This document shows, piece after piece, positions 43,534 to 52,100 of a DNA stretch of 64,000 nucleotides. Below the pieces are notes generated by a model. It was not told the origin of the DNA. It made no database searches and saw only the letters and a list, made by a program, of their open reading frames with translations. The position numbers and the translations under genes were made by a program. This DNA is from Acidimicrobiia bacterium (GTDB lineage Bacteria; Actinomycetota; Acidimicrobiia; Acidimicrobiales; Bin134): NCBI GenBank assembly GCA_022822265.1, contig JAJECA010000024.1:1-64000 (forward strand). The letters run 5' to 3'. Each line of letters opens with the position of its first letter. Position 1 is the stretch's first letter.

Positions 43534-44616
43534 ATGAACAGCGGGAGCGTTGAACGGGAGGAGTTGCGCGAGCCGTTGGCTGGGTGGCTGGCGGAGCGGT
43601 TGGGTGCTCGGTCTGTGGAGATTGGGGCATTTGAGGTGCCTTCGGGGGGGTATTCGGCGGAGACTTTGTTGTTCGATGCCACCGTGGACCGGGGAAGCGG
43701 GCCGGAGGTGGAGCGGTATGTGCTGCGGCGGGAGCTGCCGGAACCGGCGGTGTACCCCCAGCAGGCGCCGGGCGAACTGGACGTCGAGGTGGACATTCAG
43801 TTCCGGGTGATGTCTGCGGTGGCCACCCACAGCGATGCCCCCATTGCCCCGCTGGTGGGCTACGAGGCCGATGATTCCACCCTCGGCGGTCCGTTCTTCG
43901 TGATGGGGTTTGTAGACGGTGACGTTCCCCGGGAAGACCCCATCTACACCGGCGCCGGCTTCTTCTTCGACGCCCAGCCCAGCCAGCGCCGCCAGCTGGT
44001 GGACCGGGGGCTGCGGACCATGGCCCAGATCCACGGCATCGACTGGCAAGCTGCCGAACTCAACTGGCTGGTGGCCGCCGGCGACCAGCCGGGCACCGCC
44101 ACCCAGGTGCGAATCTGGCGGGACTACTCCGACCGGGAACTCGAAGGCCGCAACCATCCGGTGCTGGAAGCCGGGTTCGCCTATCTCTACGAGAACATGC
44201 CCGCTGACGACGGCCTGTGCCTGAACTGGGGCGACGGGCGGCCCGGCAACATCATCTGGCAGGACTTCGAGCCGGCCTGCGTCACCGACTTCGAGGCGGC
44301 CTGCATCGCCTCGCCACTGGTGGACCTGGGGTGGTGGCTGATGTTCGACCGGTGGTCGCACGAGCACATGGGCAACCAGCCCCGTCTCGAGGGGGAGCCG
44401 ACCCGAGCCGAGCAGCGCGAAATCTATGCCGCCCACGCGGGGCGCGATCCGGGCGACACCACCTGGTACGAAGTCTTCGCTGCGGCCCGCTACACCGCCA
44501 TCGTGGTGAGGGTGATGAACCGGACGGTGCTGCGGGGCGAGATGCCCGCCGACAACCCCTTCTGGCTGGAGAACCCCTCCAGCGACTGTCTGCGGGCCCT
44601 GCTCGACGAACTCTGA
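43534..44616 (+). CDS. APH-like phosphotransferase (ACAD10-type)
   Basis: The protein is 360 aa. It is a kinase-fold protein of the aminoglycoside phosphotransferase superfamily. The catalytic loop is NWGDGRPGN (D234, N239) in place of HGDxxxxN and the metal-binding motif is VTDFEAACIASPLVDLGWW (D252). In actinobacterial catabolic clusters such proteins are thought to phosphorylate hydroxyacyl-CoA-related compounds, not antibiotics. It is convergent with the small membrane-protein gene of the second transporter. Confidence 0.86.
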   Translation: MNSGSVEREELREPLAGWLAERLGARSVEIGAFEVPSGGYSAETLLFDATVDRGSGPEVERYVLRRELPEPAVYPQQAPGELDVEVDIQFRVMSAVATHSDAPIAPLVGYEADDSTLGGPFFVMGFVDGDVPREDPIYTGAGFFFDAQPSQRRQLVDRGLRTMAQIHGIDWQAAELNWLVAAGDQPGTATQVRIWRDYSDRELEGRNHPVLEAGFAYLYENMPADDGLCLNWGDGRPGNIIWQDFEPACVTDFEAACIASPLVDLGWWLMFDRWSHEHMGNQPRLEGEPTRAEQREIYAAHAGRDPGDTTWYEVFAAARYTAIVVRVMNRTVLRGEMPADNPFWLENPSSDCLRALLDEL

Positions 44617-44633
44617 GCCCGGCGCCGCTCGCG

Positions 44634-45014
44634 CTAGCTGCCCACCACCCGGTCGGTCTGCTCGCGGTATTCGTAGACGAGGCGGACCAGCCAGTAGCGC
44701 ATGAAGCGCTTGAAGGAGCTGATCAGGATCATCACCAGGCCGAGCAGAGTGATGCTGAGCCCGAATATGGCCGACACGATCAAGTCGAGGTGGTTGGACT
44801 GATGAAGATTGCCACCCTCCGTGTCGTAGGCCTCGCCCGTCAGAAAGAACGAGACCACGGTAAAGGCCAAGCCGACGATCGTGAGGATCAACCCGATTCG
44901 GAACACCCAGCGATCGGGATTGGCCCGTCCACCGGAGGCCCGGAGCTTGGATACCTCGTCGTGGAACTCCTCGAGCCGGCTGCTGTCGCCTGCGGCGTCG
45001 CTTGTGTCACTCAT
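44634..45014 (-). CDS. Small two-helix membrane protein in the second HAAT operon
   Basis: The protein is 126 aa. A charged N-terminal part (about 1-35) is followed by TM1 (about 38-60, VFRIGLILTIVGLAFTVVSFF named) and TM2 (about 78-100). The ATG at 45014 has AGGAG six bases upstream and starts nine bases after the LivF stop, so it belongs to the operon. I do not recognise a family. It might be a transporter accessory subunit. Confidence 0.78.
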   Translation of the reverse strand: MSDTSDAAGDSSRLEEFHDEVSKLRASGGRANPDRWVFRIGLILTIVGLAFTVVSFFLTGEAYDTEGGNLHQSNHLDLIVSAIFGLSITLLGLVMILISSFKRFMRYWLVRLVYEYREQTDRVVGS

Positions 45015-45023
45015 GATGTCTCC

Positions 45024-45740
45024 TCAGGACATGCCTAAATAGGCGGCGGTCAATTCTTCGGCGATCTCGTCGGGCGGCCCGGTGCGCAGGACCCTGCCAT
45101 GGAGCATGATGGCGGCTTCGTTGGCCACACCCAACACCGCCTGGGCAAACTGCTCCACGATCAAAATGGAGAGTCCGGCCTCGGCCAAGGTGGCCACCTG
45201 CTCGTACAACTCCTCCACGATGATGGGCGCCAACCCCATGGAGAGTTCGTCGAGCATCAACAGGGCCGGGTCGGTGGACATCGCTCGGGACATGGCCAGC
45301 ATCTGCTGCTCGCCGCCCGACAACGTGCCCGCCATCTGGTTGCGGCGCTCCTGCAAACGGGGGAACTGGGCAAAGGCCCGCTCCTGCACCTCCTTGTAGG
45401 AAACACCGGCGTAGGTACACATCCGCAGGTTCTCGGCCACGGTCAGGTTGGGGAAGATGCCCCGGCCTTCGGGGATCAGGCACACGCCAGCCCGAGCCAG
45501 GCTGTCGGGCGAGACCCCGTTCACCTCATGTCCGTCGAGGAGAACTGAACCAGCGTGGGGCTGTATCTGGCCGCTGGCCACCCCCAAGGTGGTGGTCTTG
45601 CCTGCACCATTGGGGCCCAACAGGGCATACACCTGGCCCGGCATGACACGCAGGTCCACCCCGTGCAACACGTCAATCGTGCCGTAGCCAGCTCGGATTC
45701 CGACCAACTCCAGAAGCGGGTTCGTCGTCTCAGAACTCAC
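45024..45740 (-). CDS. HAAT ABC transporter ATP-binding protein (LivF-like)
   Basis: The protein is 238 aa from GTG 45740, which overlaps the LivG stop by four bases; the longer frame to 45878 is inside LivG. Walker A LLGPNGAGKTTT, signature LSGGEQQMLAMSRAM, Walker B LLMLDELSMGLAP and the switch region are complete. It pairs with LivG to drive the LivHM permease. Substrate is unknown. Confidence 0.92.
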   Translation of the reverse strand: MSSETTNPLLELVGIRAGYGTIDVLHGVDLRVMPGQVYALLGPNGAGKTTTLGVASGQIQPHAGSVLLDGHEVNGVSPDSLARAGVCLIPEGRGIFPNLTVAENLRMCTYAGVSYKEVQERAFAQFPRLQERRNQMAGTLSGGEQQMLAMSRAMSTDPALLMLDELSMGLAPIIVEELYEQVATLAEAGLSILIVEQFAQAVLGVANEAAIMLHGRVLRTGPPDEIAEELTAAYLGMS

Positions 45741-46501
45741 TCGCCGACCCCCACGTACCCCGCCCGGAATTCGTCGCCGCCCAGGTAAGCGGCCCGTACG
45801 GCCTCGTTGCCCTGCACCTCCATCGGGGTGCCCACCGCGATGATCTTGCCGAAGTCCAGCACATGGATGCGGGTGCATACCCCCATCACGAAGCTCATAT
45901 CGTGCTCCACCAGCAGCACGGCCAGATCGTTGTCTTTGTCGGCCACAAGTTCCAGCAGCAGTTGGCCGATGGAAGAGGTCTCCTCTTCGTTCAGACCAGA
46001 CGACGGCTCGTCCAACAACAGCACCCGGGGACGACAGGCCAAAGCCCGGGCCAGCTCCACCAGGCGGGCGCTGCCGGTGGGAAGGGTGCCCACGGTCACA
46101 TCGGATACGTCGTCGAGGCCCACCTTGCCCAGCATTTCATGGGCCACGTCGTTGACCCGTTGGTGCTTCCACTTGGTGCGATGATTCTTCTCCACCGCGA
46201 CCCGGACATTGTCGAACGCGCTAAGCGTGTTGAACGCCTCCAGCTTTTGAAATGTGCGGGCGATGCCCATTTGCGAGCGCTTGGCCACGCCGGCGCGGGT
46301 GATGTCCACGCCGTCGAATCTCACCCGGCCACTAGTTGGGGGCAGCAAGCCGGTGACCACATTGAACAAGGTGGTCTTGCCCGCGCCGTTGGGGCCGATC
46401 AGGCCGGTGACCAAGCCGGGGTCGACGTCCACCGAGGCATCGTCGAGGGCCACGACCCCGCCGAAGCGCATGACCACATTCTCAGCTTCGAGAAGTGCCA
46501 T
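45737..46501 (-). CDS. HAAT ABC transporter ATP-binding protein (LivG-like)
   Basis: The protein is 254 aa from ATG 46501. Walker A is IGPNGAGKTTLFNVV, signature GSARLVELARALACRPRVL (a diverged LSGGQ region, TGSARLVE), Walker B VLLLDEPSSGLN and a switch His in VEHDMSFVM. The AAGGAGGG ribosome site lies inside the end of the LivHM gene, which it overlaps by 20 bases. It is the only LivG-type gene in the window. Confidence 0.92.
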   Translation of the reverse strand: MALLEAENVVMRFGGVVALDDASVDVDPGLVTGLIGPNGAGKTTLFNVVTGLLPPTSGRVRFDGVDITRAGVAKRSQMGIARTFQKLEAFNTLSAFDNVRVAVEKNHRTKWKHQRVNDVAHEMLGKVGLDDVSDVTVGTLPTGSARLVELARALACRPRVLLLDEPSSGLNEEETSSIGQLLLELVADKDNDLAVLLVEHDMSFVMGVCTRIHVLDFGKIIAVGTPMEVQGNEAVRAAYLGGDEFRAGYVGVGE

Positions 46502-48680
46502 ATCCCTCCTTCGGTACCACGTCGTCCAGGATTCCCAGCCTCCTGTCGATGGCGATCACCTCTTCGGGGGTGAACGGCCGCTCTATCCCCAACTCGCCGA
46601 TCTCCGGCTCTCGCTTTTGGGCATTCTCCGCGGCAATCTCGGCTCGGGCATCACTGCGCCACGGCAGGATGGGTGCGAAGCCCCGGCCCATCTCGAAAAT
46701 GGCCCCTCGGGGGTTGAACACCATGCCGAGCACCATCAAGCCGGGACCGTACGTCGTCATGATGTCGAGCAGAGTGACCAGGTAGCCGACGTTGCCGGCG
46801 TCCTCCAGCCGGTGGCCCAGCCCGGTGAACAGCGGGATGAATATCAAGAAAATCCCGGCCATCGGGATGGAGACTCCCGCGGCCGCCACCAACAGCACGA
46901 TGTTGAAGCCGATCAGCAGGTCGAATCCCTGGACGCTGTCCACGTTGCCCGACACGGTGGCCCAGAAGACTCCGGCGATTCCCGCCATGGAGGCCGAGAC
47001 GGCATACACCACAACCTTGGTCCAAACCACCGGCACCCCCAAGGTGGCCGCGGCGGCCTGCGAGTCGTTGATGGCCATCCACCTCCGGCCGTACCGGGAT
47101 CTTCGCAACAGCACCAGCCCGTACACAAAGATGGCAAAAACGCTCACCATGACCAGGAAGAAGCCCCGGCGGTCGTCGAATGTGACACCGAACAGCTCGA
47201 TATGGGGGAACTGGCGGCCGACACCGATGGTGGGCATGACCCAAGAATGGGGAAAGAAGATCAGCGACATGGCTTGGGCAAAAGCCATGGTCATAAGGGC
47301 GAGATAGAGCCCCCGCAATCGGGCGGCAGGCAGAGCCACAAGCGCTCCTAGGGGCGCGCACAGCAGACCTACCACGATTATCCAATAGCCGTTACCGGTA
47401 TCGCCGGCCAGCTTGAGATAGACAAACGCGCCGAACCCGGCAAAGGCCAGGGGGGCGAAGTTGATCTGGCCCGCCCAGCCGATCAACGGGACCAGCGACA
47501 AGCCGATCAGAGCAAAGGCCATGGCCTCGTTGGCTGAGTTCAGCTCCCGGCTGCCCCAGGCGCCCGGATCCCAGACTCCGAAGTCCAGCCAACCGCCGGA
47601 GAATGCCACCGCCAGCAGGATTACCACCCCGCAGCCGATGAGCCCCTCCCACCATTTGGTGTAGCGCTCGTGGCGGCGAAGGTGGTGGGCCAGCCGGCCA
47701 ACCTCCAGTCGAGCCTGGGGCAAGGCGATCACCACGAAGAGCAAGATCAGCGGCGCAACGGCGAGGTGAGCAAAGCGGTAGTCGGGTCCAAAGTCCAGCC
47801 ATGCCCCGGTATGGGCTCGCAAAAGTCCGATCAGCATGGCCCCCACAACCGCCATGGGCAGATTCCTCAAGGCTCCGAACGCGGCCGCGGCGAACGCGAT
47901 GATCACCACGTTGTTGAGCGTGGCCGGGTCGAGGCCGAGCTCAGGGGCGATGAGGATGCCGCCCAGAGCGCCGAGCATGGAGCCCAACGCCCACGATGTG
48001 GAAGACACCACGTTGGGCCGGGCGCCGTTGAGGGCGGCCAGCTCCCGATTGTCCACCACCGCCCGCATGGCGGTGCCTATGCGGGTGCGGCGCAATAGGA
48101 ATCGCATGGCCACGGCAATGGCTATGGCCACCAAGAACACGATGAGCCGATGCCAGGGAAGCTGTGAGGGACCCAAGTCGATGCCGTTTTCGATGCCGAA
48201 CAGGTAGGGCACCCGTCTCGGGGTGTCGGCCTCCCAGATGTCGCCCACCACTGACAACAAAAGCACCATGATCGCCACAGTGACCATGAGCTGGACCACC
48301 AGCGACGCGGTGCGCAGGCGCCTCATGATCACGACGTCCAGCAAGACCCCTAAGGCGGGAGCGAACATCGCCACCACTACGAACAGGGCCAGGATGGAAT
48401 GCCACCCCCGATTCACGTGGAGTTCCCAATAGAGGAAAGCCGAAAAAACGCCGATGGCACCCTGGGCGAAGTTGAAGACCCCCGTGGTGGTGTACACCAC
48501 CACCAAACCGGTGGCGTACATCGCCCACAGGGCACCCAGGAATAGCCCGATGTAAGTGGTGACCAGGAAGGTCTCGCTGGTAACCGGCGCCCCCTTCCAG
48601 TTGAAGATGGCGATGACCACCGCGGCGACCCCGGCCAGCAGCGCGGCGAACGCTACTGGCGGGCGAAGTCCCAAGATCAT
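46482..48680 (-). CDS. HAAT ABC transporter fused permease (LivH-LivM)
   Basis: The protein is 732 aa with two permease halves: LivH-like (about 35-325, FNFAQGAIGVFSAFLYWEL named) and LivM-like (about 345-670, GWAGQINFAPLAFAGFGAF named), each with many membrane helices. After about 680 there is a soluble Glu/Arg-rich tail. Fused LivHM occurs in HAAT systems of actinobacteria. It lies between the binding protein gene (upstream) and LivG. Confidence 0.92.
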   Translation of the reverse strand: MILGLRPPVAFAALLAGVAAVVIAIFNWKGAPVTSETFLVTTYIGLFLGALWAMYATGLVVVYTTTGVFNFAQGAIGVFSAFLYWELHVNRGWHSILALFVVVAMFAPALGVLLDVVIMRRLRTASLVVQLMVTVAIMVLLLSVVGDIWEADTPRRVPYLFGIENGIDLGPSQLPWHRLIVFLVAIAIAVAMRFLLRRTRIGTAMRAVVDNRELAALNGARPNVVSSTSWALGSMLGALGGILIAPELGLDPATLNNVVIIAFAAAAFGALRNLPMAVVGAMLIGLLRAHTGAWLDFGPDYRFAHLAVAPLILLFVVIALPQARLEVGRLAHHLRRHERYTKWWEGLIGCGVVILLAVAFSGGWLDFGVWDPGAWGSRELNSANEAMAFALIGLSLVPLIGWAGQINFAPLAFAGFGAFVYLKLAGDTGNGYWIIVVGLLCAPLGALVALPAARLRGLYLALMTMAFAQAMSLIFFPHSWVMPTIGVGRQFPHIELFGVTFDDRRGFFLVMVSVFAIFVYGLVLLRRSRYGRRWMAINDSQAAAATLGVPVVWTKVVVYAVSASMAGIAGVFWATVSGNVDSVQGFDLLIGFNIVLLVAAAGVSIPMAGIFLIFIPLFTGLGHRLEDAGNVGYLVTLLDIMTTYGPGLMVLGMVFNPRGAIFEMGRGFAPILPWRSDARAEIAAENAQKREPEIGELGIERPFTPEEVIAIDRRLGILDDVVPKEGYGTSRS

Positions 48681-48722
48681 GGAATCTCAGCCTTACCGGT
48701 CACCTATTTCCGGAATACCCGG

Positions 48723-50336
48723 TTAGCCGCCGAACTCCTCAAGCCAGTCCAGGGTCAGCTCCACAACGTTGTCGGCGTTGCAGTCCAACTCGCCAGGCGA
48801 TTCGGGATAGACCCGCACGAACTCGTTGTTCTGCACCTGCATCAGCATGAAGCAGGGCATGATGTTCTGGGTGGTGCTGTAATCGGCGGGACCCCACCAG
48901 CCGTTCACGTCGAATGACGTCAGGCCTCGGGCGGAGTCCAGCACTGCTTGGCGAGTGACGGCGTTGGGACCGCTCTCGGCCACAATGTCGTTCACAACTT
49001 GCTCGAACAGCACCCCGTCGGCCCACGATCCTGCGGCCCAAGCCGGCGGGAACGGGTTGTCGATGGCCTCCATGAAGTCGGCCAGCTCTTGGTTGTGTTC
49101 GGTCTCGTGGAACGGAAGGAACCAAATCCACGTGTAGGTGCCCTCGATCACGTCGCCGGCTTCCAGGAAGCTGGGGGTGTAGCAGGCCAGCTGGCACATC
49201 CATATGGCGCTCTCGGCGTCAAAGCCCTGGGCCTCGGCCTCGCTGCGCCACTTGATCATCGACTGATCGTCAGAGCCGGAGTAGGCGAAGTTGGAGTTGG
49301 AATCCCTCATGATCTGGATGAAGGCGCCGTACTCCGACTGGGTGGTGAAGCCGCTGATACCGGGCTCGCCGTCGATTACAACGCCGATCTCCTGGAAGGA
49401 GCGAACCTGGGGCATCGACGAAGAGATGGTGGATGGCAGGTCGTTGGGTATCAAGTACACGCCGTTGAGGTCGGGGTTGATGTTCTCCTGCAACCACTGC
49501 ACGTGGCCCACCTGGCTTTGAACCGTGCGCGGGCCTGAGCCTGCATACGGACACGCGCTGTTGGGACGGCTGGTGGCAAAGGTCACCACCGAGCACTGGT
49601 GAGGCGGCTCGGTGGTGATGTAGGCGAAGTCGGGCACCCCGATGTCGTTGCCGTGAGCATCAGAGCAGGTCTGTAGATCGGTGGTATCGAGGGCGAACAG
49701 CGCCGTCGTGCCCACCAGCGCGAAAGCCTCCTCGCATGCCACCAGGAAACCATTGGTGGTCTCGGTGGGGTTGATGGCCGAGTCGTGCTCGAGAACCTCG
49801 ATCTGGCGGCAAGCCAAACCGCCCTCCGCGTTCACGTGGTCGGCCCACGCCTTGACGCCGTCAATAGAGCCCTGGAACAAGCCGGGGGCCAGCGGGGAGC
49901 CGACATCGGCCATGACCAGCACGGTGATGGTGTCTGAGGTGATTCCGATATCAGTGGCCTCGAGGTCCACGTTGGCGCAGGGATCGACTTCGGGTTCCTC
50001 GGTGGCAACCGGCTCGGCATCGGCGTCGTCCATGTCGTCATCCATCGAATCGTCCATGGAATCGTCACCCATGTCATCGGCCATCGAATCGTCCATGGAA
50101 TCGTCACCCATGTCATCGGCCATGTCGTCAGCGCCCATGTCGTCGTCCATGTCGTCATCCATCGAATCGTCCATGGAATCGTCGCCCATGTCATCGGCCA
50201 TGTCGTCAACAGGGGCCTCGGTGGGCGCGGCATCCGGGGCGGGTGCGCCCGTGTCATCGTCGTCGTTGCCGCCGCAAGCCGCGGCGACTAGAGCGAGAAT
50301 TGCCAATAGGCCAATTATCCAACGGAGATGCTTCAC
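48723..50336 (-). CDS. HAAT-type substrate-binding lipoprotein with Asp/Met repeat linker
   Basis: The protein is 537 aa from GTG 50336 with AAGGGGGAA upstream; the longer frame to 50408 is rejected. Signal peptide with lipobox VAAAC (C21), then GGNDDDD, an Ala/Pro stretch and a low-complexity segment (residues about 44-105) made of Asp, Met, Ser and Gly repeats. The binding domain starts at about VDPCANVDLEATDIG. Family fold: type I periplasmic-binding protein. First gene of the second transporter operon. Substrate unknown. Confidence 0.9.
   Translation of the reverse strand: MKHLRWIIGLLAILALVAAACGGNDDDDTGAPAPDAAPTEAPVDDMADDMGDDSMDDSMDDDMDDDMGADDMADDMGDDSMDDSMADDMGDDSMDDSMDDDMDDADAEPVATEEPEVDPCANVDLEATDIGITSDTITVLVMADVGSPLAPGLFQGSIDGVKAWADHVNAEGGLACRQIEVLEHDSAINPTETTNGFLVACEEAFALVGTTALFALDTTDLQTCSDAHGNDIGVPDFAYITTEPPHQCSVVTFATSRPNSACPYAGSGPRTVQSQVGHVQWLQENINPDLNGVYLIPNDLPSTISSSMPQVRSFQEIGVVIDGEPGISGFTTQSEYGAFIQIMRDSNSNFAYSGSDDQSMIKWRSEAEAQGFDAESAIWMCQLACYTPSFLEAGDVIEGTYTWIWFLPFHETEHNQELADFMEAIDNPFPPAWAAGSWADGVLFEQVVNDIVAESGPNAVTRQAVLDSARGLTSFDVNGWWGPADYSTTQNIMPCFMLMQVQNNEFVRVYPESPGELDCNADNVVELTLDWLEEFGG
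50043..50198. repeat. 39-base repeat units coding the Asp/Met linker
   Basis: A 39-base unit starting catcgaatcgtccatggaat occurs at 50043-50081 and 50082-50120 (identical as read) and at 50160-50198 with one base changed. Copies are a multiple of three, so the linker can lengthen or shorten without a frameshift. Confidence 0.75.
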
Positions 50337-50456
50337 GGTTCCCCCTTCTCGGCCGACGGAGCCTCTCGTCCGCCGACTATTGAACGCGGGGACATTGTTA
50401 CCCATCACGCCACTTGTTCGCCATATTCGCAGCTATTCCGAATCAGACAATCCGGG

Positions 50457-50530
50457 TGGGCGCGGAGGGACTTGAACCCCCGGCCTCTTCCTTGTAAGGG
50501 AAGCGCTCTTGCCATCTGAGCTACGCGCCC
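50457..50530 (-). tRNA. tRNA-Val (anticodon TAC)
   Basis: Cloverleaf read on the minus strand: acceptor GGGCGCG with CGCGCCC, D arm GCTC...GAGC, anticodon stem CTTCC/GGAAG with loop CTTACAA, T arm GGGGG-TTCAAGT-CCCTC. Discriminator A; CCA is not encoded. 74 nt. Confidence 0.95.
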
Positions 50531-50545
50531 GGTGCGATGGTCAGA

Positions 50546-51376
50546 TTAGTGGCGTCCCGGCTCGGCGCCCGCACCAATAGCGGCGGGATCGTCGGCACCG
50601 AAGGTGCGCCGCTGGGCCAAGGCCTCGTCCAGTAGCGGAGGGGTGGCGGCTACCACCGGATAGCGCCGCTCAGCGAGGTCGTCGGGCAGAAGGTCCCGCC
50701 CCCAGGCCTCGCCCATGGCCACCCCGGCCTCTGCGCACACCAAGGCGGCGCCCAGATAGTCCCAGGTTGAGTGGCCTTCGTTCGTGCAGTCGATGTAGGC
50801 GTCGAGAACCCCCTCGGCCACCGCGCACATGTCCAGGGCGATGGACCCCAGCACCCGGTATTGCCTCCAGCCCAGATGGCGGGGGGGAATGTAGGTCAGC
50901 CCCACCGTGGCCTCCCCAAGCGACTGCTGTCCTGATGGCCCTGTTCCTCGGCGGGGCTCGGCCTCGGCATGTGGGGCCAGCGGGCGGCCGTCGACGGTGG
51001 CCCCACGGCCCCGCACCGCGCGATAGGCCTTGCCGTTCGCCAGGTTGAGCACCAGCGCGGCCAGCAGCCCTTCGGAGTCCACCGCGCAAAAGCTGGTTGA
51101 GAACCACGGCAGGCCTCGAGCCGCGTTGGTCGAGCCGTCCACTGGGTCGAGCACTACGACGAGGTCCCGCTCGGTGTTGTGCGGTCCCGATTCCTCGCTG
51201 TACACCCCGAAGCCGGCCTCGGCCAGAACTTCTCGGGCTGCCTCATCGGCGGCCACGTCGAAGCCGTACTGGCCTTCCCGGGCCCCAGTGAGCTGACCTC
51301 CGTCGATCCGGGCCACCACGTCGGCCACCCGGGCCGCAGCCTGGTCCAAAACCATCAGGATTCGGTCGCCGTCCAC
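50546..51376 (-). CDS. Inositol monophosphatase family protein
   Basis: The protein is 276 aa. Metal-binding motifs of the family: SEESG (about 60-64), DPVDGSTN (about 77-84) and TWDYLGAALVCAEAG near the C-terminus. It dephosphorylates myo-inositol phosphates or related sugars. The start is GTG 51376; ATG a few codons inside is an alternative. It lies 15 bases from tRNA-Val on the same strand and is divergent from a hypothetical gene. Confidence 0.88.
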   Translation of the reverse strand: MDGDRILMVLDQAAARVADVVARIDGGQLTGAREGQYGFDVAADEAAREVLAEAGFGVYSEESGPHNTERDLVVVLDPVDGSTNAARGLPWFSTSFCAVDSEGLLAALVLNLANGKAYRAVRGRGATVDGRPLAPHAEAEPRRGTGPSGQQSLGEATVGLTYIPPRHLGWRQYRVLGSIALDMCAVAEGVLDAYIDCTNEGHSTWDYLGAALVCAEAGVAMGEAWGRDLLPDDLAERRYPVVAATPPLLDEALAQRRTFGADDPAAIGAGAEPGRH

Positions 51377-51429
51377 CGGGGTGAAACTATCTGCTATCAG
51401 ATAGCCAGCACGGTCAATTTCGTGGCAGT

Positions 51430-52002
51430 GTGGGATTCTTGGCTGTCGTCGATATCGCCACCTTCATCGCCGATCTCAAGGACCATGCCGTTGATCACGG
51501 CTTTCATGTCCACGATGATCGCCATTTCGTGGAGACCTACTCCATGCGCCAGGCGTGGGAGGTTGACATTCATCCCGCGGCTGCCTGCGGCGGGCCACTG
51601 GATGTGCACATCACGCTGGAGGTCGACCCCCGGGTGATGCTGAGCTTCGAGGACCACGTGATGGAGCTGCCCGAGGGGGTGGATCCCTCCGATGACTTCA
51701 AGCTGCCTCTGGTGGTGTCTTGGAGCCTGCCGCCGCTGCCCGATGGACCCGACCTTTTGCTGTTGGCCACTGAACTGGCTGGAATCGGGGGCATGGAGTT
51801 GCCCCTGGATGTGTCGGCCATCGACGCCTACGCCGCGGTAACCGACGCCCCGGAGCGGAGCATCTCCATTACATCCCGAGTGGAGGTGTCGATCACCGGC
51901 ATGTTCACCGGCCAGGAGTGCCTCGGGGGCGTGATGCCCAAGGTGGCCGAGATCAGCGAATTCCTGTTGGACCGGGCGCCGGCCTGGCTGGGCGACATCT
52001 GA
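51430..52002 (+). CDS. Uncharacterised conserved-looking protein
   Basis: The protein is 190 aa from GTG 51430 (TTG 51439 also possible). It is acidic, with no signal, membrane segment or recognisable motif. Regular hydrophobic strands (LDVHITLEVDPRVMLSFED, RSISITSRVEVSITGMF) suggest a mixed beta fold. Codon positions behave like a real gene. No function is assigned. Confidence 0.65.
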   Translation: MGFLAVVDIATFIADLKDHAVDHGFHVHDDRHFVETYSMRQAWEVDIHPAAACGGPLDVHITLEVDPRVMLSFEDHVMELPEGVDPSDDFKLPLVVSWSLPPLPDGPDLLLLATELAGIGGMELPLDVSAIDAYAAVTDAPERSISITSRVEVSITGMFTGQECLGGVMPKVAEISEFLLDRAPAWLGDI

Positions 52003-52100
52003 GCACATCTTGTTGCATTCGAATCACTGCTGAATTCGAACGAGGCCGCCGTTAGATCCGGTGGAAACTTCCGGTTACGAATCGGTAACATTAAAGGGCC

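Noticed and set aside
43534..44616. Aminoglycoside resistance gene
   Set aside because: The kinase fold matches ACAD10-like catabolic proteins, and the neighbours are catabolic; no resistance-specific residues are recognised.
50043..50198. CRISPR-like spaced repeat
   Set aside because: Units are coding and mostly adjacent without spacers, inside a lipoprotein linker.
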